A DNA stretch of 64,000 nucleotides from Cellvibrio polysaccharolyticus (GTDB taxonomy: Bacteria; Pseudomonadota; Gammaproteobacteria; Pseudomonadales; Cellvibrionaceae). The position numbers and the translations under genes are program-made. The notes beneath the pieces were generated by a model, which was not told the origin of the DNA, ran no database searches, and saw nothing but the letters and a program-made list of their open reading frames with translations. Each line of letters begins with the position of its first letter. Position 1 is the first letter of the stretch. Shown one piece after another: positions 35,251 through 45,746 of this stretch. The stretch covers positions 4,052,501 to 4,116,500 of the forward strand of contig NZ_PRDL01000001.1 in the NCBI RefSeq assembly GCF_015182315.1, written 5' to 3'.

Positions 35251-36205
35251 GGGGAGAATGTCCTGTAGCGGAAATGGCTTTCATATAACGGTTTAATTGT
35301 TCGGCCAGAGCGACCGGCGTACCTTCAAAATCAGCAGATATGCTGTCTATTACTGCTTCCGGCATGGAAGCGCTGGTGCAGGATGACGGTGATTGTACCC
35401 ACACTTGCCCATCCCACTGTCTCACCATGCGAGCGCCGGCAGCGCCGTCATTACCCATCCCGGTAAATACAATCAACCCGCAACGCTCGCGATAAACTCT
35501 CGCGATATTGGCGACTACCTGATCAATCGCCGGGGCATAATCGCCGCCCCATTCGGCGCGCGTATCCCTGAAGGTGCCATTGTCCAGCAGCTCGACGCGG
35601 CTGGCAGCGTCCACCAATAACAATTCACCGCCTTGCAACACCCGACCATGCGATGCGGCAAACGCCGGGTAATGCCCGGCGCTGCTCATCATCCGCAATA
35701 GCGTATGACCGTATTGGCTGTCGATGTGTTGCACATACACAAAGGCAACATCGGCATTGGCGGCTACCGAGGATAAAAATGTTTTTACCGCTGCCGGGCC
35801 GCCGGTGGAAGCCGCGAGAATCCATACATAAGGCGCTGTGTTCGCCTGCTGTAAATTCACATCACCGCGCAGTCGCTCAAGGCGCTCGGCAATGCGGCGT
35901 AACCAGTCGGCATAAGCCACACTGCCCGGCACCAGCTCATGACTGTGCGCCAGAATGACCGGCACCGCTGCGTGCTCCAGCAGCCAGGTTACTGCGTCCT
36001 GATCATCCGAAGCCGCGAGTGATTCATCATCCGGCGTATCGCTATCGACAATCCAGGCATCCACCGCCTGCTCAAGATCCGACAAGGTGCAGGTTTGTAC
36101 ATTGAGGCTGGTCACCACCTGGTGGCCGGCCATCCGCGCCATATGCTGCAAAGGTTGCTGACGCTGCAATGCATCAACCAGCACGCCCACCCGCAGCCCG
36201 GCCAT
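35225..36205 (-). CDS. chpB: Chemotaxis methylesterase ChpB (CheB-like)
   Basis: 326 residues. The N-terminal about 125 residues occupy the receiver position but lack the usual DD...D...K set, so they are degenerate. The methylesterase domain has the catalytic Ser in ILAASTGGP, His in YVQHID, and Asp in TGMGNDGA. It removes methyl groups from PilJ. It starts 4 bp after chpA. Confidence 0.88.
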   Translation of the reverse strand: MAGLRVGVLVDALQRQQPLQHMARMAGHQVVTSLNVQTCTLSDLEQAVDAWIVDSDTPDDESLAASDDQDAVTWLLEHAAVPVILAHSHELVPGSVAYADWLRRIAERLERLRGDVNLQQANTAPYVWILAASTGGPAAVKTFLSSVAANADVAFVYVQHIDSQYGHTLLRMMSSAGHYPAFAASHGRVLQGGELLLVDAASRVELLDNGTFRDTRAEWGGDYAPAIDQVVANIARVYRERCGLIVFTGMGNDGAAGARMVRQWDGQVWVQSPSSCTSASMPEAVIDSISADFEGTPVALAEQLNRYMKAISATGHSPHESTTAAN

Positions 36206-36209
36206 GGTG

Positions 36210-39200
36210 TCAGGTCACCGTCCGGGCAAGCAATTCACGAATATTGTGTAACAGCAAATCTTCCTGATACGGCTTGCCCATGTATTTGTTAACGCCTAAC
36301 CCCAACGCGTGATCGCGGTGTTTTTCACCGGTTCTGGAGGTGATCATAATAATCGGCAATGCTTTCAGGCGCGAACTGGTGCGAACATTACGCACCACTT
36401 CAAAGCCATCCATGCGCGGCATTTCGATATCCAGCAACATCACGTCCGGTATATGGTCCTGCAATACTTGCAACGCTTCTACACCGTCTTTCGCGGTCAT
36501 TACATGGAAGCCTTCCCGCTCCAGAAAACGACCGGTTACCTTGCGCACGGTTACCGAGTCATCCACCACCAGAATCGTTTTTTCTACCTGTTCATCGTCG
36601 TTGGCGGCGTGAGTGATTGATGCATCGAGCAACAGTCCCTGGCCATATCCCAGCGCCAGTTGTTGGCGAATCATGGCGTGCAAATCCAGAATGACCACCA
36701 CGCTACCATCGCCCATCACCGTAGCGCCGGAGACACCGGAGACCGAGCTGAATTGAATGCCGAGCGTTTTTACAACAATCTCGCGGCTGCCCAACAGACG
36801 ATCAACTTGCAGGGCTACTGTATGTTCCGCGCTTCGCACCAGCACTACCGGCAGCGGTAACATCTGCCCGTCCAGTTTCGGACGGGCATCGCTGTCGAGC
36901 ATACTGCCGAGATAGCGCACATGATAATGCTCACCGGCATATTCAAATTGCGCTTGCTCGTCCTGATAATAATGTTCAAGTTCAAACGGGCTGACGCGCA
37001 CAATACCTTCGATGGTGTTCAGCGGAATTGCATAAAGATCATCGCCAATTTGTACCATCAACGCGCGGTTGACTGACACCGTAAAAGGCAAGCGCACAAT
37101 AAACGCTGTACCTTCGCCATCGCGGGAATCAATAAACATGGCGCCGCCCAGTTGTTTGATCTCGGAGTGCACCACGTCCATACCCACGCCGCGCCCGGAA
37201 ATTTGCGTCACTTTATCGGCGGTACTGAAACCGGCGTGCAAAATAAATTGAATAACGTCCTGATCGCTAAGCTGCACATCGCGGCTCATCAAACCGCGTT
37301 CAATGGCTTTTTCACGAACCCGTGCGAGATTGATACCACGGCCATCATCACTCAAACGCAACATCACATCGCCACCCTCACGGGCAAGGCTTAGCGAAAT
37401 AACACCGGTGGCCGGTTTGCCAGCGGCAATACGTTCTGCCGGTGATTCGATACCGTGGTCAACGGCGTTACGCAGCATATGCTCCAGCGGTGCAACCATG
37501 CGCTCCAGCACCGAGCGATCCAGTTCACCTTCAACATTATCCAGCTCAAATTCAACGTCCTTGCCCAACTCGGTAGCCGCCTGCCGAACAATGCGACGCA
37601 AGCGGGGAACCAGGCGGGAGAAAGGCACCATGCGCGAACGCATCAGCCCTTCCTGCAGGTCGGTATTAATACGGGACTGTTGCAACAACAAGGTTTCCGC
37701 GTCGCGGGTTTTGTCGGCCAGCGTGTATTTCAAATCCATCAGGTCGGATGCAGATTCGATCAGCGAGCGCGACAACTGTTGCAGCTGTGAATAGCGATCC
37801 ATCTCCAGTGGATCAAAACCTTCGTGCTGCGCCATTTGCTCCTGACGGAACAACACCTGCGCTTCCGTCTCAATATCCAGACGGCGCAGCTGTTCTTGCA
37901 AACGGATAATCGTTACATCCATCTCTTCGATGGCATGCCCGAGGTCGCTGACCTGCTGCTCCATGCGGCCGCGGCTGATCGACGTTTCACCGGCGAGGTT
38001 TACCAATTCTTCCAGCAACTCTGCCGAAACTTTAACAACTTCTTGCGGGCCACTACGGCGAGTCGCCAGATGTTGTGCTGGCGCCAGCACACCACCCGGC
38101 AACATTTTTGCACCTGATGCGGCAACGGGCGCAGCCGGAACATTAACCGGTACAACAGGAAAAGCCGGACGCTTCACCGGGAACGGCAGCACCCGAGCTT
38201 CGCTGGCGGCGTCGGCAATGCGGGACGGCGGCAAATCGAGCGGCTTGAAAAAATTATCGGCCAATTCGTTATCGTCATCGCTCGCCGTTAATACCGGCAG
38301 CTCAGGCAAGGAAATATTGGTTTCCGCGGGCTCGGCAATTTCCTGCGCAGGCTCCACCTCGGCTTTCGCTTTTTCAACCAGTGTGTGCAGTTGATCCTGC
38401 CAATCAATCAGGGCTTTAAAAAACGCCTGATCCGGTTCGGCATGGCGATCCCGTTCTATTAATACACTTTCAAATTCATGAGCAAGGTCACCGATAGCCG
38501 TAAGCCCGGCCAAACGCGCACCGCCTTTGAAGGTATGCAAACTGCGTTTGAGGTCTTCAATCGGCGCAGGGTCGGCAACATCTTCTTGCCAGTCATGCAA
38601 AGCCCGCTCGATGTCTTCCACCAGTTCAGTGGCTTCTTCGAGAAAAATTTCGATAATTTCCGGATCGAAATCTTCGTCATCCTGAATATTGGTTACAGGA
38701 GGTTCAGCCGGTGGGCTGACCGGTGTTTTGGTTAAATCAATATTGGCTTCAAAGCCAAACACCGGTGAAGAAATTTCGGCTTCTGCTTCTGCTTCTGCTT
38801 CTGCTTCTGCTTCTGCTTCTGCTTCTGCTTCTGCTTCTGCTTCTGCTTCTGCTTCTGCTTCTGCTTCTGCTTCTGCTTCTGCTTCTGCTTCTGCTTCTGC
38901 TTCTGCTTCGTCAATAATGATGGTGTCGCGCGCTGGCGATGCAAGATTATTTAATGCATCGAGAATATGCGGCGGAATACTGGTCAGGTTTTGCCCTGCA
39001 GCAACCGCATCAACCATATCCAGCAAGGCGAGGTGCGCTTCATTCAAGGTTTTGCATAATTCATCGGAAACTATAATTTCCTGCTGAATAATACGCTGAT
39101 AAATTTGCTGCAAACGTTCGCCCAATTCTGCCATCGGCGGCAGGTAGGCATGTGCTGCGCCTTGCTTGAGCTTTTGCAGTTCATCAACCATGGGTTGCAA

Positions 39201-42200
39201 CTGTTCCAGCGGCTCGGGAGATGCCTGCCATTGAGCGATGATTTGGTCTGCATTCAGCAACAGATTCATTTCTTCGGCCATAAAAATGGCCAGCAATTCC
39301 GGATCAACCGGGCGTTTTCCGCCGGCATCGGCTTCACTCAAGCGCGCCAACGGAGCAACGTGCAACTCTCTCAGCTCATTAACGCGGGCAACAAATTGTT
39401 GCAGCTTCGGAATCTCAACCGGTTCTTCACAGGCAATACAATCCAGCGCGAATTGTGTGTAACTGACGGCGTCACGCAGCAGCTGTAAAATATCATCGTT
39501 GATATTGATGTGATAACTGCGCAGTTCCTTGACGAATTTTTCCAACGGCGTTGCCAACTCGGCAACCTGGGTAATGTCTGCCATGTGCGCACTGCCTTTG
39601 AGCGTGTGCAAGGCGCGCTGCATATTTTCACTGGGCGGTTCATAAACCGGTGCCACAGTTTCCATATGACTGATGTAGTCCTGAACGGTCTGCAAGTGGG
39701 TGATGGCTTCTGCACCAAAAATATCCCACAGCTGCCCATCCACTTCTTCTGCATCGTCATCGTCTTCCAGAAAACTGACGGCTGGAATTTCCATCAACGC
39801 AGCATCAGCGGATGCGTGCTCGGCAATTAAATCCTGATAAGCCTGCGCCAGAATACTGGCCGCTTCTTCATCATTATTTTCCAGTTCCTCGTCATCGACT
39901 TGCACAGACAGAAGAGGAATATCGTATTCCGCTGGCGATGACTCATCAGAAGGCGGGTCAACGACTTCGCTTAAGGGCAATAGCGGAACAAGATCTTCGG
40001 AGAAGGCGGTATCGTCTTCAGCGGTTTGCCCAACAGAGAAAGTCTCTGGCGCGCTGGCCACGTCAGTCAGATCATCAGAAAGCGCATTCTCACTGTTTTC
40101 TATACTTTCTGAAATATCGGCCGGTGGCTCTTCACCTGCAAGTGCCTCAGACAAATCCTCTACATCAGACGTCGCAGGTTCATCCACAACGTCTTCGTGT
40201 ATGTCGCTCAGCAGAGGAGGTTCTTCTTCAACCGCAACGAGATCATCCGGCACAATGCCTTTGGCGAGCGACTCTGCACGTAATCGCCAGCTTTCGGAGA
40301 GTTCAACGCAGGGGTTGGCTTTTCGCTGATGAAACGCGGCTACCATTTCCGGCAGGATATTTCTGACTTGCTCAATGGTGTGAACGTGAATGTCACCCAC
40401 CTGAATCGTGCCATCAATAATGCGATTCAGCATGTTTTCAATCGACCAGGACAGCTCGCCGATATCGACGGCGCCTACCAGACGGCCGCTACCTTTCAAG
40501 GTATGGAAACCGCGACGGAATTCCCTGAGGGCGACTTCATCAGCGTGATTTTCTGCCCAGCGCGGGAAATATTCTGCAATATTGTCGAGAACTTCCCCGG
40601 CCTCTTCGGCAAAAATATCGATGATCTCTTCATCGAAATCATCGTCATCTTCGCTTTGTTGTGCTTCGTCTTTTTGTGCTTCGTCTTGCTGCGCAACGTC
40701 CTCTTGCGCGTCGGTAGCAAGGTTTTCCTGAGTCGCCGTTTCCGGGACCGCAGCTACAGAATCACCGGTTGAATTTTCGCTGGCAATAATTTCACTTTCA
40801 ACGTCGCCACCGACGGTAGAAGCTGCGGGGTCACCAGTTGATAGATCTATATTGCCGAGTTCAGGGAGATTGTTTTCCTGGCTCTCCAGCTCAAGCGCAG
40901 CAATTGGTTCGGCCGCTTTGGAAACTTTAACCACCGCATAGCCGAGTGTGGCAACGCTCTCTTCAGCCACATCCAGCAACAGTTCGTTTTCTTCGCTGTC
41001 GGCCACGCCGAGGCGCTCAAGAAAATATTCAACACTGGTAATCGCATCAGCCAGAGTGTCCATGGACGACCATTCCGGCGTGATACGTTTTTCCAGTAAC
41101 TGCTCTTCAATATAGCGAGCGCAGGCGCCGAGAATACGCGCCGGGCGCGCTAACGGAATAATGTCCAACCCGCCGCGAATTTCACGCAGCGTTTCCGGAA
41201 CGCTGTGCAGATGCGCCACATCCCACTGCGATGCAATATATTCAACAATCGAATCCTTGGCGTGCTCAAGACCATTCCTGGATTCGCGCAATACCGAGTC
41301 GCGTGCTGCCAGCAGCGTACTATTGCCCTCGTCTTGCTGGCTGTGTGCGCTTTGCACAAATTGATCGAGCGATTGTTCGATACCAATAATGTTTGCCGCT
41401 ACGGCCATTAACTGCTCGTCCGGCACCGCGTCCTGGCGATGCGCTATGGCATCAATAACAGCGCCCTGTTCGAGCAGCTGTTTACGCAGTTCCCCGATGC
41501 CGAGCATGGCGAGGGTGTCGGCAACACGTTTAATAACCGGCAGGGTTTCGGCCAGCGAAATACTGGCATCGTCCTGCTGCAAAGAACTGTCGAGCGCTTG
41601 TTTGACAATATCCAGTTCATCGCGAATCGCTACTACCACCGAGCGCATGGCGTCAGCGTCGGGTGATGCTATCGGGCTGTCGGAATCCAGCGCGGCGTCT
41701 TTACCTTCGAGTAATGCCTGTTCCAATTGATAGCTGTGGCAAATGCGTTGCAGATGCGAGTCGGCAGCAAAACCCGGCGCCTGTTTGCCGGCACGAGCAA
41801 CGTAATAGAGCAGATTTTTAATCAGGTCATCGCGAGTAAAGGTATCCAGTGCGCGGTTGCCGTGGGTAACCAGCAATTTTATTTCGCGGTCGAGCTGGCG
41901 CAATAAATCCTTGACCGACACGCTGATCTCCAACGCATCCATTTGCAAGGCTTCAACCATTGCCTGGCAGATATCCCATAAGGGCTGACGAGCGGTGCCC
42001 TGTGTCAACTTGTGCAGACGGGAAAAAACTTTTTGCAAGTAGCCGAGGTTTTCATCGGTGTTGACGCCGCGAATAAAACCGGCGGCAGCGTACTGATACA
42101 TCTGACGCAATTTCAGAACCATGGCTTGAAATTGCGTATTGTCGCGAGTCGCCGCGAGGCGCTCGCCGCTGATGCGTTTTGCCGGGGCAAGATTGGGTAC

Positions 42201-42617
42201 GAACAATTTGGTGTCGGTTAATAAACTTTCACCACGCACCGCACGCAGGTCATTCAACAACGGCAGAACCACCAGCGGGTTATCCTTGCGCGTTGTTTTT
42301 ACCTGTTCAAGATAAAGCGGGAATTGCAGAATCGCGCGCATCAGTACTTCCTGCGCTTCGGCAGGATTACTGACTTTGTTCTGAATCATGGCCTGGGTGA
42401 GTCGTTCCATTTCATCGGCGAGCAAGGCTGCGCCGTAGAACTCGACCATTTGCAAACTGCCGTGCACCTGATGGATATGGGTGAGACAGAAACGAATCCG
42501 CACGGTATCCGCCGGATTTTCCACATAGGCTTCGAGCGACTGCCGCGCTTCTTTCAGCGTTTCGGCGATTTCGTGAATTAGCCAATCCAGTGCGGCAAAG
42601 TTACGATTATCAGCCAT
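36210..42617 (-). CDS. chpA: ChpA, multi-Hpt hybrid histidine kinase of the Pil-Chp system
   Basis: 2135 residues, cytoplasmic. Hpt-type modules with His at about 52 (HQVHGSLQ), 706 (HTLKGSGR), 1004 (HTLKGSAH) and 1362 (HTFKGGAR). Modules near 480 (REIRGGLD) and 1155 (KLKQGAAHA) lack the His or have it displaced. A Glu-Ala repeat spans about 1236-1280. Then dimerisation helices (about 1545), HATPase with LRNAVDHGIESP (about 1719), DDGRGINL and GRGVGMDVV, a CheW-like domain, and a C-terminal receiver (VVDDSVTVRK, LLDIEMPRMDG, GKPY). It phosphorylates PilG/PilH to control pilus extension and retraction, and cAMP in Pseudomonas. Confidence 0.95.
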   Translation of the reverse strand: MADNRNFAALDWLIHEIAETLKEARQSLEAYVENPADTVRIRFCLTHIHQVHGSLQMVEFYGAALLADEMERLTQAMIQNKVSNPAEAQEVLMRAILQFPLYLEQVKTTRKDNPLVVLPLLNDLRAVRGESLLTDTKLFVPNLAPAKRISGERLAATRDNTQFQAMVLKLRQMYQYAAAGFIRGVNTDENLGYLQKVFSRLHKLTQGTARQPLWDICQAMVEALQMDALEISVSVKDLLRQLDREIKLLVTHGNRALDTFTRDDLIKNLLYYVARAGKQAPGFAADSHLQRICHSYQLEQALLEGKDAALDSDSPIASPDADAMRSVVVAIRDELDIVKQALDSSLQQDDASISLAETLPVIKRVADTLAMLGIGELRKQLLEQGAVIDAIAHRQDAVPDEQLMAVAANIIGIEQSLDQFVQSAHSQQDEGNSTLLAARDSVLRESRNGLEHAKDSIVEYIASQWDVAHLHSVPETLREIRGGLDIIPLARPARILGACARYIEEQLLEKRITPEWSSMDTLADAITSVEYFLERLGVADSEENELLLDVAEESVATLGYAVVKVSKAAEPIAALELESQENNLPELGNIDLSTGDPAASTVGGDVESEIIASENSTGDSVAAVPETATQENLATDAQEDVAQQDEAQKDEAQQSEDDDDFDEEIIDIFAEEAGEVLDNIAEYFPRWAENHADEVALREFRRGFHTLKGSGRLVGAVDIGELSWSIENMLNRIIDGTIQVGDIHVHTIEQVRNILPEMVAAFHQRKANPCVELSESWRLRAESLAKGIVPDDLVAVEEEPPLLSDIHEDVVDEPATSDVEDLSEALAGEEPPADISESIENSENALSDDLTDVASAPETFSVGQTAEDDTAFSEDLVPLLPLSEVVDPPSDESSPAEYDIPLLSVQVDDEELENNDEEAASILAQAYQDLIAEHASADAALMEIPAVSFLEDDDDAEEVDGQLWDIFGAEAITHLQTVQDYISHMETVAPVYEPPSENMQRALHTLKGSAHMADITQVAELATPLEKFVKELRSYHININDDILQLLRDAVSYTQFALDCIACEEPVEIPKLQQFVARVNELRELHVAPLARLSEADAGGKRPVDPELLAIFMAEEMNLLLNADQIIAQWQASPEPLEQLQPMVDELQKLKQGAAHAYLPPMAELGERLQQIYQRIIQQEIIVSDELCKTLNEAHLALLDMVDAVAAGQNLTSIPPHILDALNNLASPARDTIIIDEAEAEAEAEAEAEAEAEAEAEAEAEAEAEAEAEAEAEAEAEAEAEISSPVFGFEANIDLTKTPVSPPAEPPVTNIQDDEDFDPEIIEIFLEEATELVEDIERALHDWQEDVADPAPIEDLKRSLHTFKGGARLAGLTAIGDLAHEFESVLIERDRHAEPDQAFFKALIDWQDQLHTLVEKAKAEVEPAQEIAEPAETNISLPELPVLTASDDDNELADNFFKPLDLPPSRIADAASEARVLPFPVKRPAFPVVPVNVPAAPVAASGAKMLPGGVLAPAQHLATRRSGPQEVVKVSAELLEELVNLAGETSISRGRMEQQVSDLGHAIEEMDVTIIRLQEQLRRLDIETEAQVLFRQEQMAQHEGFDPLEMDRYSQLQQLSRSLIESASDLMDLKYTLADKTRDAETLLLQQSRINTDLQEGLMRSRMVPFSRLVPRLRRIVRQAATELGKDVEFELDNVEGELDRSVLERMVAPLEHMLRNAVDHGIESPAERIAAGKPATGVISLSLAREGGDVMLRLSDDGRGINLARVREKAIERGLMSRDVQLSDQDVIQFILHAGFSTADKVTQISGRGVGMDVVHSEIKQLGGAMFIDSRDGEGTAFIVRLPFTVSVNRALMVQIGDDLYAIPLNTIEGIVRVSPFELEHYYQDEQAQFEYAGEHYHVRYLGSMLDSDARPKLDGQMLPLPVVLVRSAEHTVALQVDRLLGSREIVVKTLGIQFSSVSGVSGATVMGDGSVVVILDLHAMIRQQLALGYGQGLLLDASITHAANDDEQVEKTILVVDDSVTVRKVTGRFLEREGFHVMTAKDGVEALQVLQDHIPDVMLLDIEMPRMDGFEVVRNVRTSSRLKALPIIMITSRTGEKHRDHALGLGVNKYMGKPYQEDLLLHNIRELLARTVT
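38779..38910. repeat. 22-unit hexanucleotide tandem repeat inside chpA
   Basis: On the plus strand GCTTCT is repeated head to tail 22 times (the last unit is GCTTCG), 132 bp. Read on the coding strand it gives Glu-Ala pairs. The DNA is almost perfectly uniform, so slippage could change copy number in steps of two residues without breaking the frame. Long poly-Leu and poly-Ser-Ala frames on the other strand are artefacts of it. Confidence 0.97.
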
Positions 42618-42635
42618 GGAGAGTCATCCTCATTA

Positions 42636-43517
42636 TTATTCCTGGCCATCCCGAAGATATGCCTGCACATCGTCGCGAACAAGACGTCGCATGCCGGGGT
42701 GCTCCCAATCAGTTACTTCACCGGTACCGATAACCAATAATCCACCTGGCTTCAGACGTTCGGCAAAAACATTCAAAATATCGCGGCGCAGCCAACGTCT
42801 GAAATAAACCAGCACATTCTGACAAAAAATGACATCTACCTTCATCGCCGGCAGCGAACCCGGCTTGATGATATTGGCGTGGCTGAAGCAAACGCGATCG
42901 CGCAATTTACTGACCACATCAAAGCGACCATCGCTGGTCATTTGCAAATAGCGCTGCATTTCATCGGCTTTGACGCTGAGCAGTTTTCGCTCCGGGTACT
43001 GCGCCTGTCGGGCTTTCGCCAGTGCCGATAAGCTGATGTCCAAGCCGGTGATGCCGTAGTAAGGCTCCAGCGATGCCAGTTCAAAACAATCGTTTACCAG
43101 CATCGCCAGTGACCAGCATTCTTCACCGGTTGAGCAGCCCACACTCCACACATCAAAACTGCCATCAACACGGCGGTTATTAATTTTTTGCTGCAGGTAA
43201 CGGCGCACCAGCTCGAGCGAAGGACGGTGCCGAAAGAAACTGGTTTCCTTAATGGCGATACGATCAATTAGCACAGACCATTCCAGTTGTCCGGAAACAC
43301 CCCGGCAAACCTGCTGGTAATAATCGTCGTAATCGTCAAAACCCAACTCGCGCATGCGAATGGAGAGCTGCGATTCAATCAACGTTCGTTGTGAATGTGC
43401 CAGCTGGATACCGGTACGCTCTTCGAGCAGTTTGCTCCAACGAACAAACTGCACTTCCGAGAGTGCCGGCAATCGCTGCAGAGACCACGCCATATGCGAA
43501 CCCGATGCCCGTGCCAA
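42636..43517 (-). CDS. pilK: Chemotaxis methyltransferase PilK (CheR-like)
   Basis: 293 residues. An N-terminal helical CheR domain (GIQLAHSQRTLIESQL) is followed by a SAM-binding domain: IAIKETSFFRH, WSVGCSTGEECWSLAM, GLDISLSALAKARQ, and IFCQNVLVYF. It methylates glutamates of PilJ. It lies 8 bp after pilJ and 18 bp before chpA in the operon. Confidence 0.92.
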   Translation of the reverse strand: MARASGSHMAWSLQRLPALSEVQFVRWSKLLEERTGIQLAHSQRTLIESQLSIRMRELGFDDYDDYYQQVCRGVSGQLEWSVLIDRIAIKETSFFRHRPSLELVRRYLQQKINNRRVDGSFDVWSVGCSTGEECWSLAMLVNDCFELASLEPYYGITGLDISLSALAKARQAQYPERKLLSVKADEMQRYLQMTSDGRFDVVSKLRDRVCFSHANIIKPGSLPAMKVDVIFCQNVLVYFRRWLRRDILNVFAERLKPGGLLVIGTGEVTDWEHPGMRRLVRDDVQAYLRDGQE

Positions 43518-43525
43518 TTGGCCGG

Positions 43526-45667
43526 TCAGACTTTGGCCAATTGCTGGTAGTGGTCTTCAGGGAGAATTTCGTCATCCAGGTTGATGACTTCCAGATCATC
43601 TGCCCCCTGGGATGCGGCATTATTGCTGGCGAATGGATGGGCGTGCCGGACTTCTTCCGGCAGTTTGAAACCGGCTACCGATTCACGCAAATCAAGCGCC
43701 ATCTCGGCGAGGTTACCAATCGACTGCGCCGTGGCTGAGGTACCCGCAGAGGTTTGCGTAGTAATTTCCTGAATAACATTCATGGTGTTGGAAATATGGC
43801 CGGCAGACGATGCCTGCTGGCGTGCAGCGTTGGAAATGTTTTGAATCAATTCGGCGAGACTGCCGGATACGTTTTCAATTTCTTCCAGTGCCACACCCGC
43901 ATCCTGTGCGAGGCGCGCACCGCGAACCACTTCAGAGGTGGTTTGTTCCATCGAAATTACCGCTTCGTTGGTATCGTTCTGAATGGTTTTTACCAGCGCT
44001 TCAATCTGCTTGGTTGCAGCGGCAGAACGTTCCGCAAGGCGTTGAACTTCGTCCGCTACCACCGCAAAGCCGCGGCCTGCGTCACCGGCCATGGATGCCT
44101 GGATTGCCGCGTTAAGTGCGAGGATGTTGGTCTGGTCAGCAATGTCGTTAATCAGGCTGACGATGTCACCAATTTCCTGTGACGATTCACCGAGGCGTTT
44201 GATACGTTTGGAGGTGTCCTGAATCTGCTCACGGATGGTATCCATGCCGTGGATAGTATTTTGTACCACTTTCGCGCCGTTACCCGCGATGGATACCGCG
44301 CGCTCCGCTACCGCGGCCGATTCGGCGGCGTTGGCAGATACCTGGTCAATGGTCACCGCCATTTCATTTACCGCGGCCGATGCACCGGCAATTTCCTGCG
44401 CCTGGTGCTCGGATGCTTCCGCAAGGTGCAGTGCCGTTTGCTGGGTTTCTTGCGCTGCCGCCGATACGTTTACGGCGGTTTCGTTGATTCGCGCTACCAG
44501 AATACGCAGCTGGTCGATGGTGAAGTTGATGGAGTCCGCGATGGCACCGGTGAAGTCTTCGGTTACGGTTGCGGTGGTGGTGAGGTCACCGTCTGCGAGG
44601 TCGGCCAGTTCGTCAAGCAGACGCAAAATTGCAGTCTGGTTACGTTCATTGGTTTGGGCGGTGTCGATCAAACGGCGGCGTGTACCGCGATACATGGTGT
44701 AGCCGATGGTGCCGAGGAAAATAAACACCAGCAACAGCAAGCCGAGAATCAACTGGTTATTCAGCGGACGGGAACCGGCCTGGGCGTTGATCTGGTTATC
44801 AATGGCAACCAGCGCCTGCTGCAGCACAGGAGAGTCCTGGAAGAGTTCTTCTACCGCCTGACGCGAGCGTGACAGGGGCGCAGCGCCGTCAAACATTTCC
44901 TGAACCGATGTGTTGACCGTGTCAAACAAACGGGCAATTTGCTCCAGACTGGCACGTGAACCCGGGTCAGTTACGCGGGAGATACGCATGGTGACATCGC
45001 CCTGTTGCATGGCAGTTACCACACGACCATAAATATTCGCATCAAGATTAAACTGGTCAGCTGCCTCTTTGGCATCGGCATCACCACGGAGCATCTTGTC
45101 CACGTTACGACCAATTCGCTCGGCACGCAGCGATTGCATTTGCGCCTGGGAAACCTGGTCAGCCGGTGCGTTATTTTCCAGCAGGGTTTCCACGATATTA
45201 ACGTGCTGCGCCTGCAGTGTCGGCAGGTTTTCGTTCAAGGTATTACCGACCGTATTGAGCGTTACGATCAGGTCGCGGTTATCGAGAATGATGCCGGTAT
45301 TATTTTTAACCCGGTTCCATACATGATCATAGGCGGCGAACTCCTTGTCCAGCTCACGGCGGGTGCGTGGATCGCTGTTACGCAACTCGCCCCAGGTGTT
45401 GGTCATGGTCGTAACGGCGCCCTCCAGTTCGGTAAACGCTTCGGCATTGCCCGAGGTCGCTTCACGTGCGAGAGAAGCCAACCGGTAGGATTGCGCACGC
45501 AAGTCAGCAACCCGCTGCCCGTAGCGCTGATCGTTGGCAGCACCCTGCTGAACCATCACGTAAATTACCGGGATGGCAATCAGACAGGCCACCAGCAGTG
45601 GCACGACAACCAATATCACCCGGCTGGCTTTCAAAGCCGCAAAGGGGCTTCCGGTTATACTTTTCAT
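43526..45667 (-). CDS. pilJ: PilJ, methyl-accepting receptor for twitching motility
   Basis: 713 residues from ATG 45667 (AGGAG seven bases upstream). TM1 at about 13-36, a helical periplasmic region to about 310 with PilJ-type repeats, TM2 at about 318-338, HAMP-like linker, and a long signalling coiled coil with the hairpin tip DIADQTNILALNAAIQAS and FAVVADEVQRLAERS. In Pseudomonas it senses pilin state at the pole and activates ChpA. Confidence 0.94.
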   Translation of the reverse strand: MKSITGSPFAALKASRVILVVVPLLVACLIAIPVIYVMVQQGAANDQRYGQRVADLRAQSYRLASLAREATSGNAEAFTELEGAVTTMTNTWGELRNSDPRTRRELDKEFAAYDHVWNRVKNNTGIILDNRDLIVTLNTVGNTLNENLPTLQAQHVNIVETLLENNAPADQVSQAQMQSLRAERIGRNVDKMLRGDADAKEAADQFNLDANIYGRVVTAMQQGDVTMRISRVTDPGSRASLEQIARLFDTVNTSVQEMFDGAAPLSRSRQAVEELFQDSPVLQQALVAIDNQINAQAGSRPLNNQLILGLLLLVFIFLGTIGYTMYRGTRRRLIDTAQTNERNQTAILRLLDELADLADGDLTTTATVTEDFTGAIADSINFTIDQLRILVARINETAVNVSAAAQETQQTALHLAEASEHQAQEIAGASAAVNEMAVTIDQVSANAAESAAVAERAVSIAGNGAKVVQNTIHGMDTIREQIQDTSKRIKRLGESSQEIGDIVSLINDIADQTNILALNAAIQASMAGDAGRGFAVVADEVQRLAERSAAATKQIEALVKTIQNDTNEAVISMEQTTSEVVRGARLAQDAGVALEEIENVSGSLAELIQNISNAARQQASSAGHISNTMNVIQEITTQTSAGTSATAQSIGNLAEMALDLRESVAGFKLPEEVRHAHPFASNNAASQGADDLEVINLDDEILPEDHYQQLAKV

Positions 45668-45746
45668 CCAAATACTCCTGACCAACTATGTCTTGTGTGT
45701 ATCGACCTGATCCTTTTGAATGCAGCCTGGATAGAATCCGGGCTAC

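Noticed and set aside
38689..39087. Plus-strand frames made of Ser-Ala or poly-Leu runs
   Set aside because: They are the antisense readings of the hexanucleotide repeat in chpA, not proteins.
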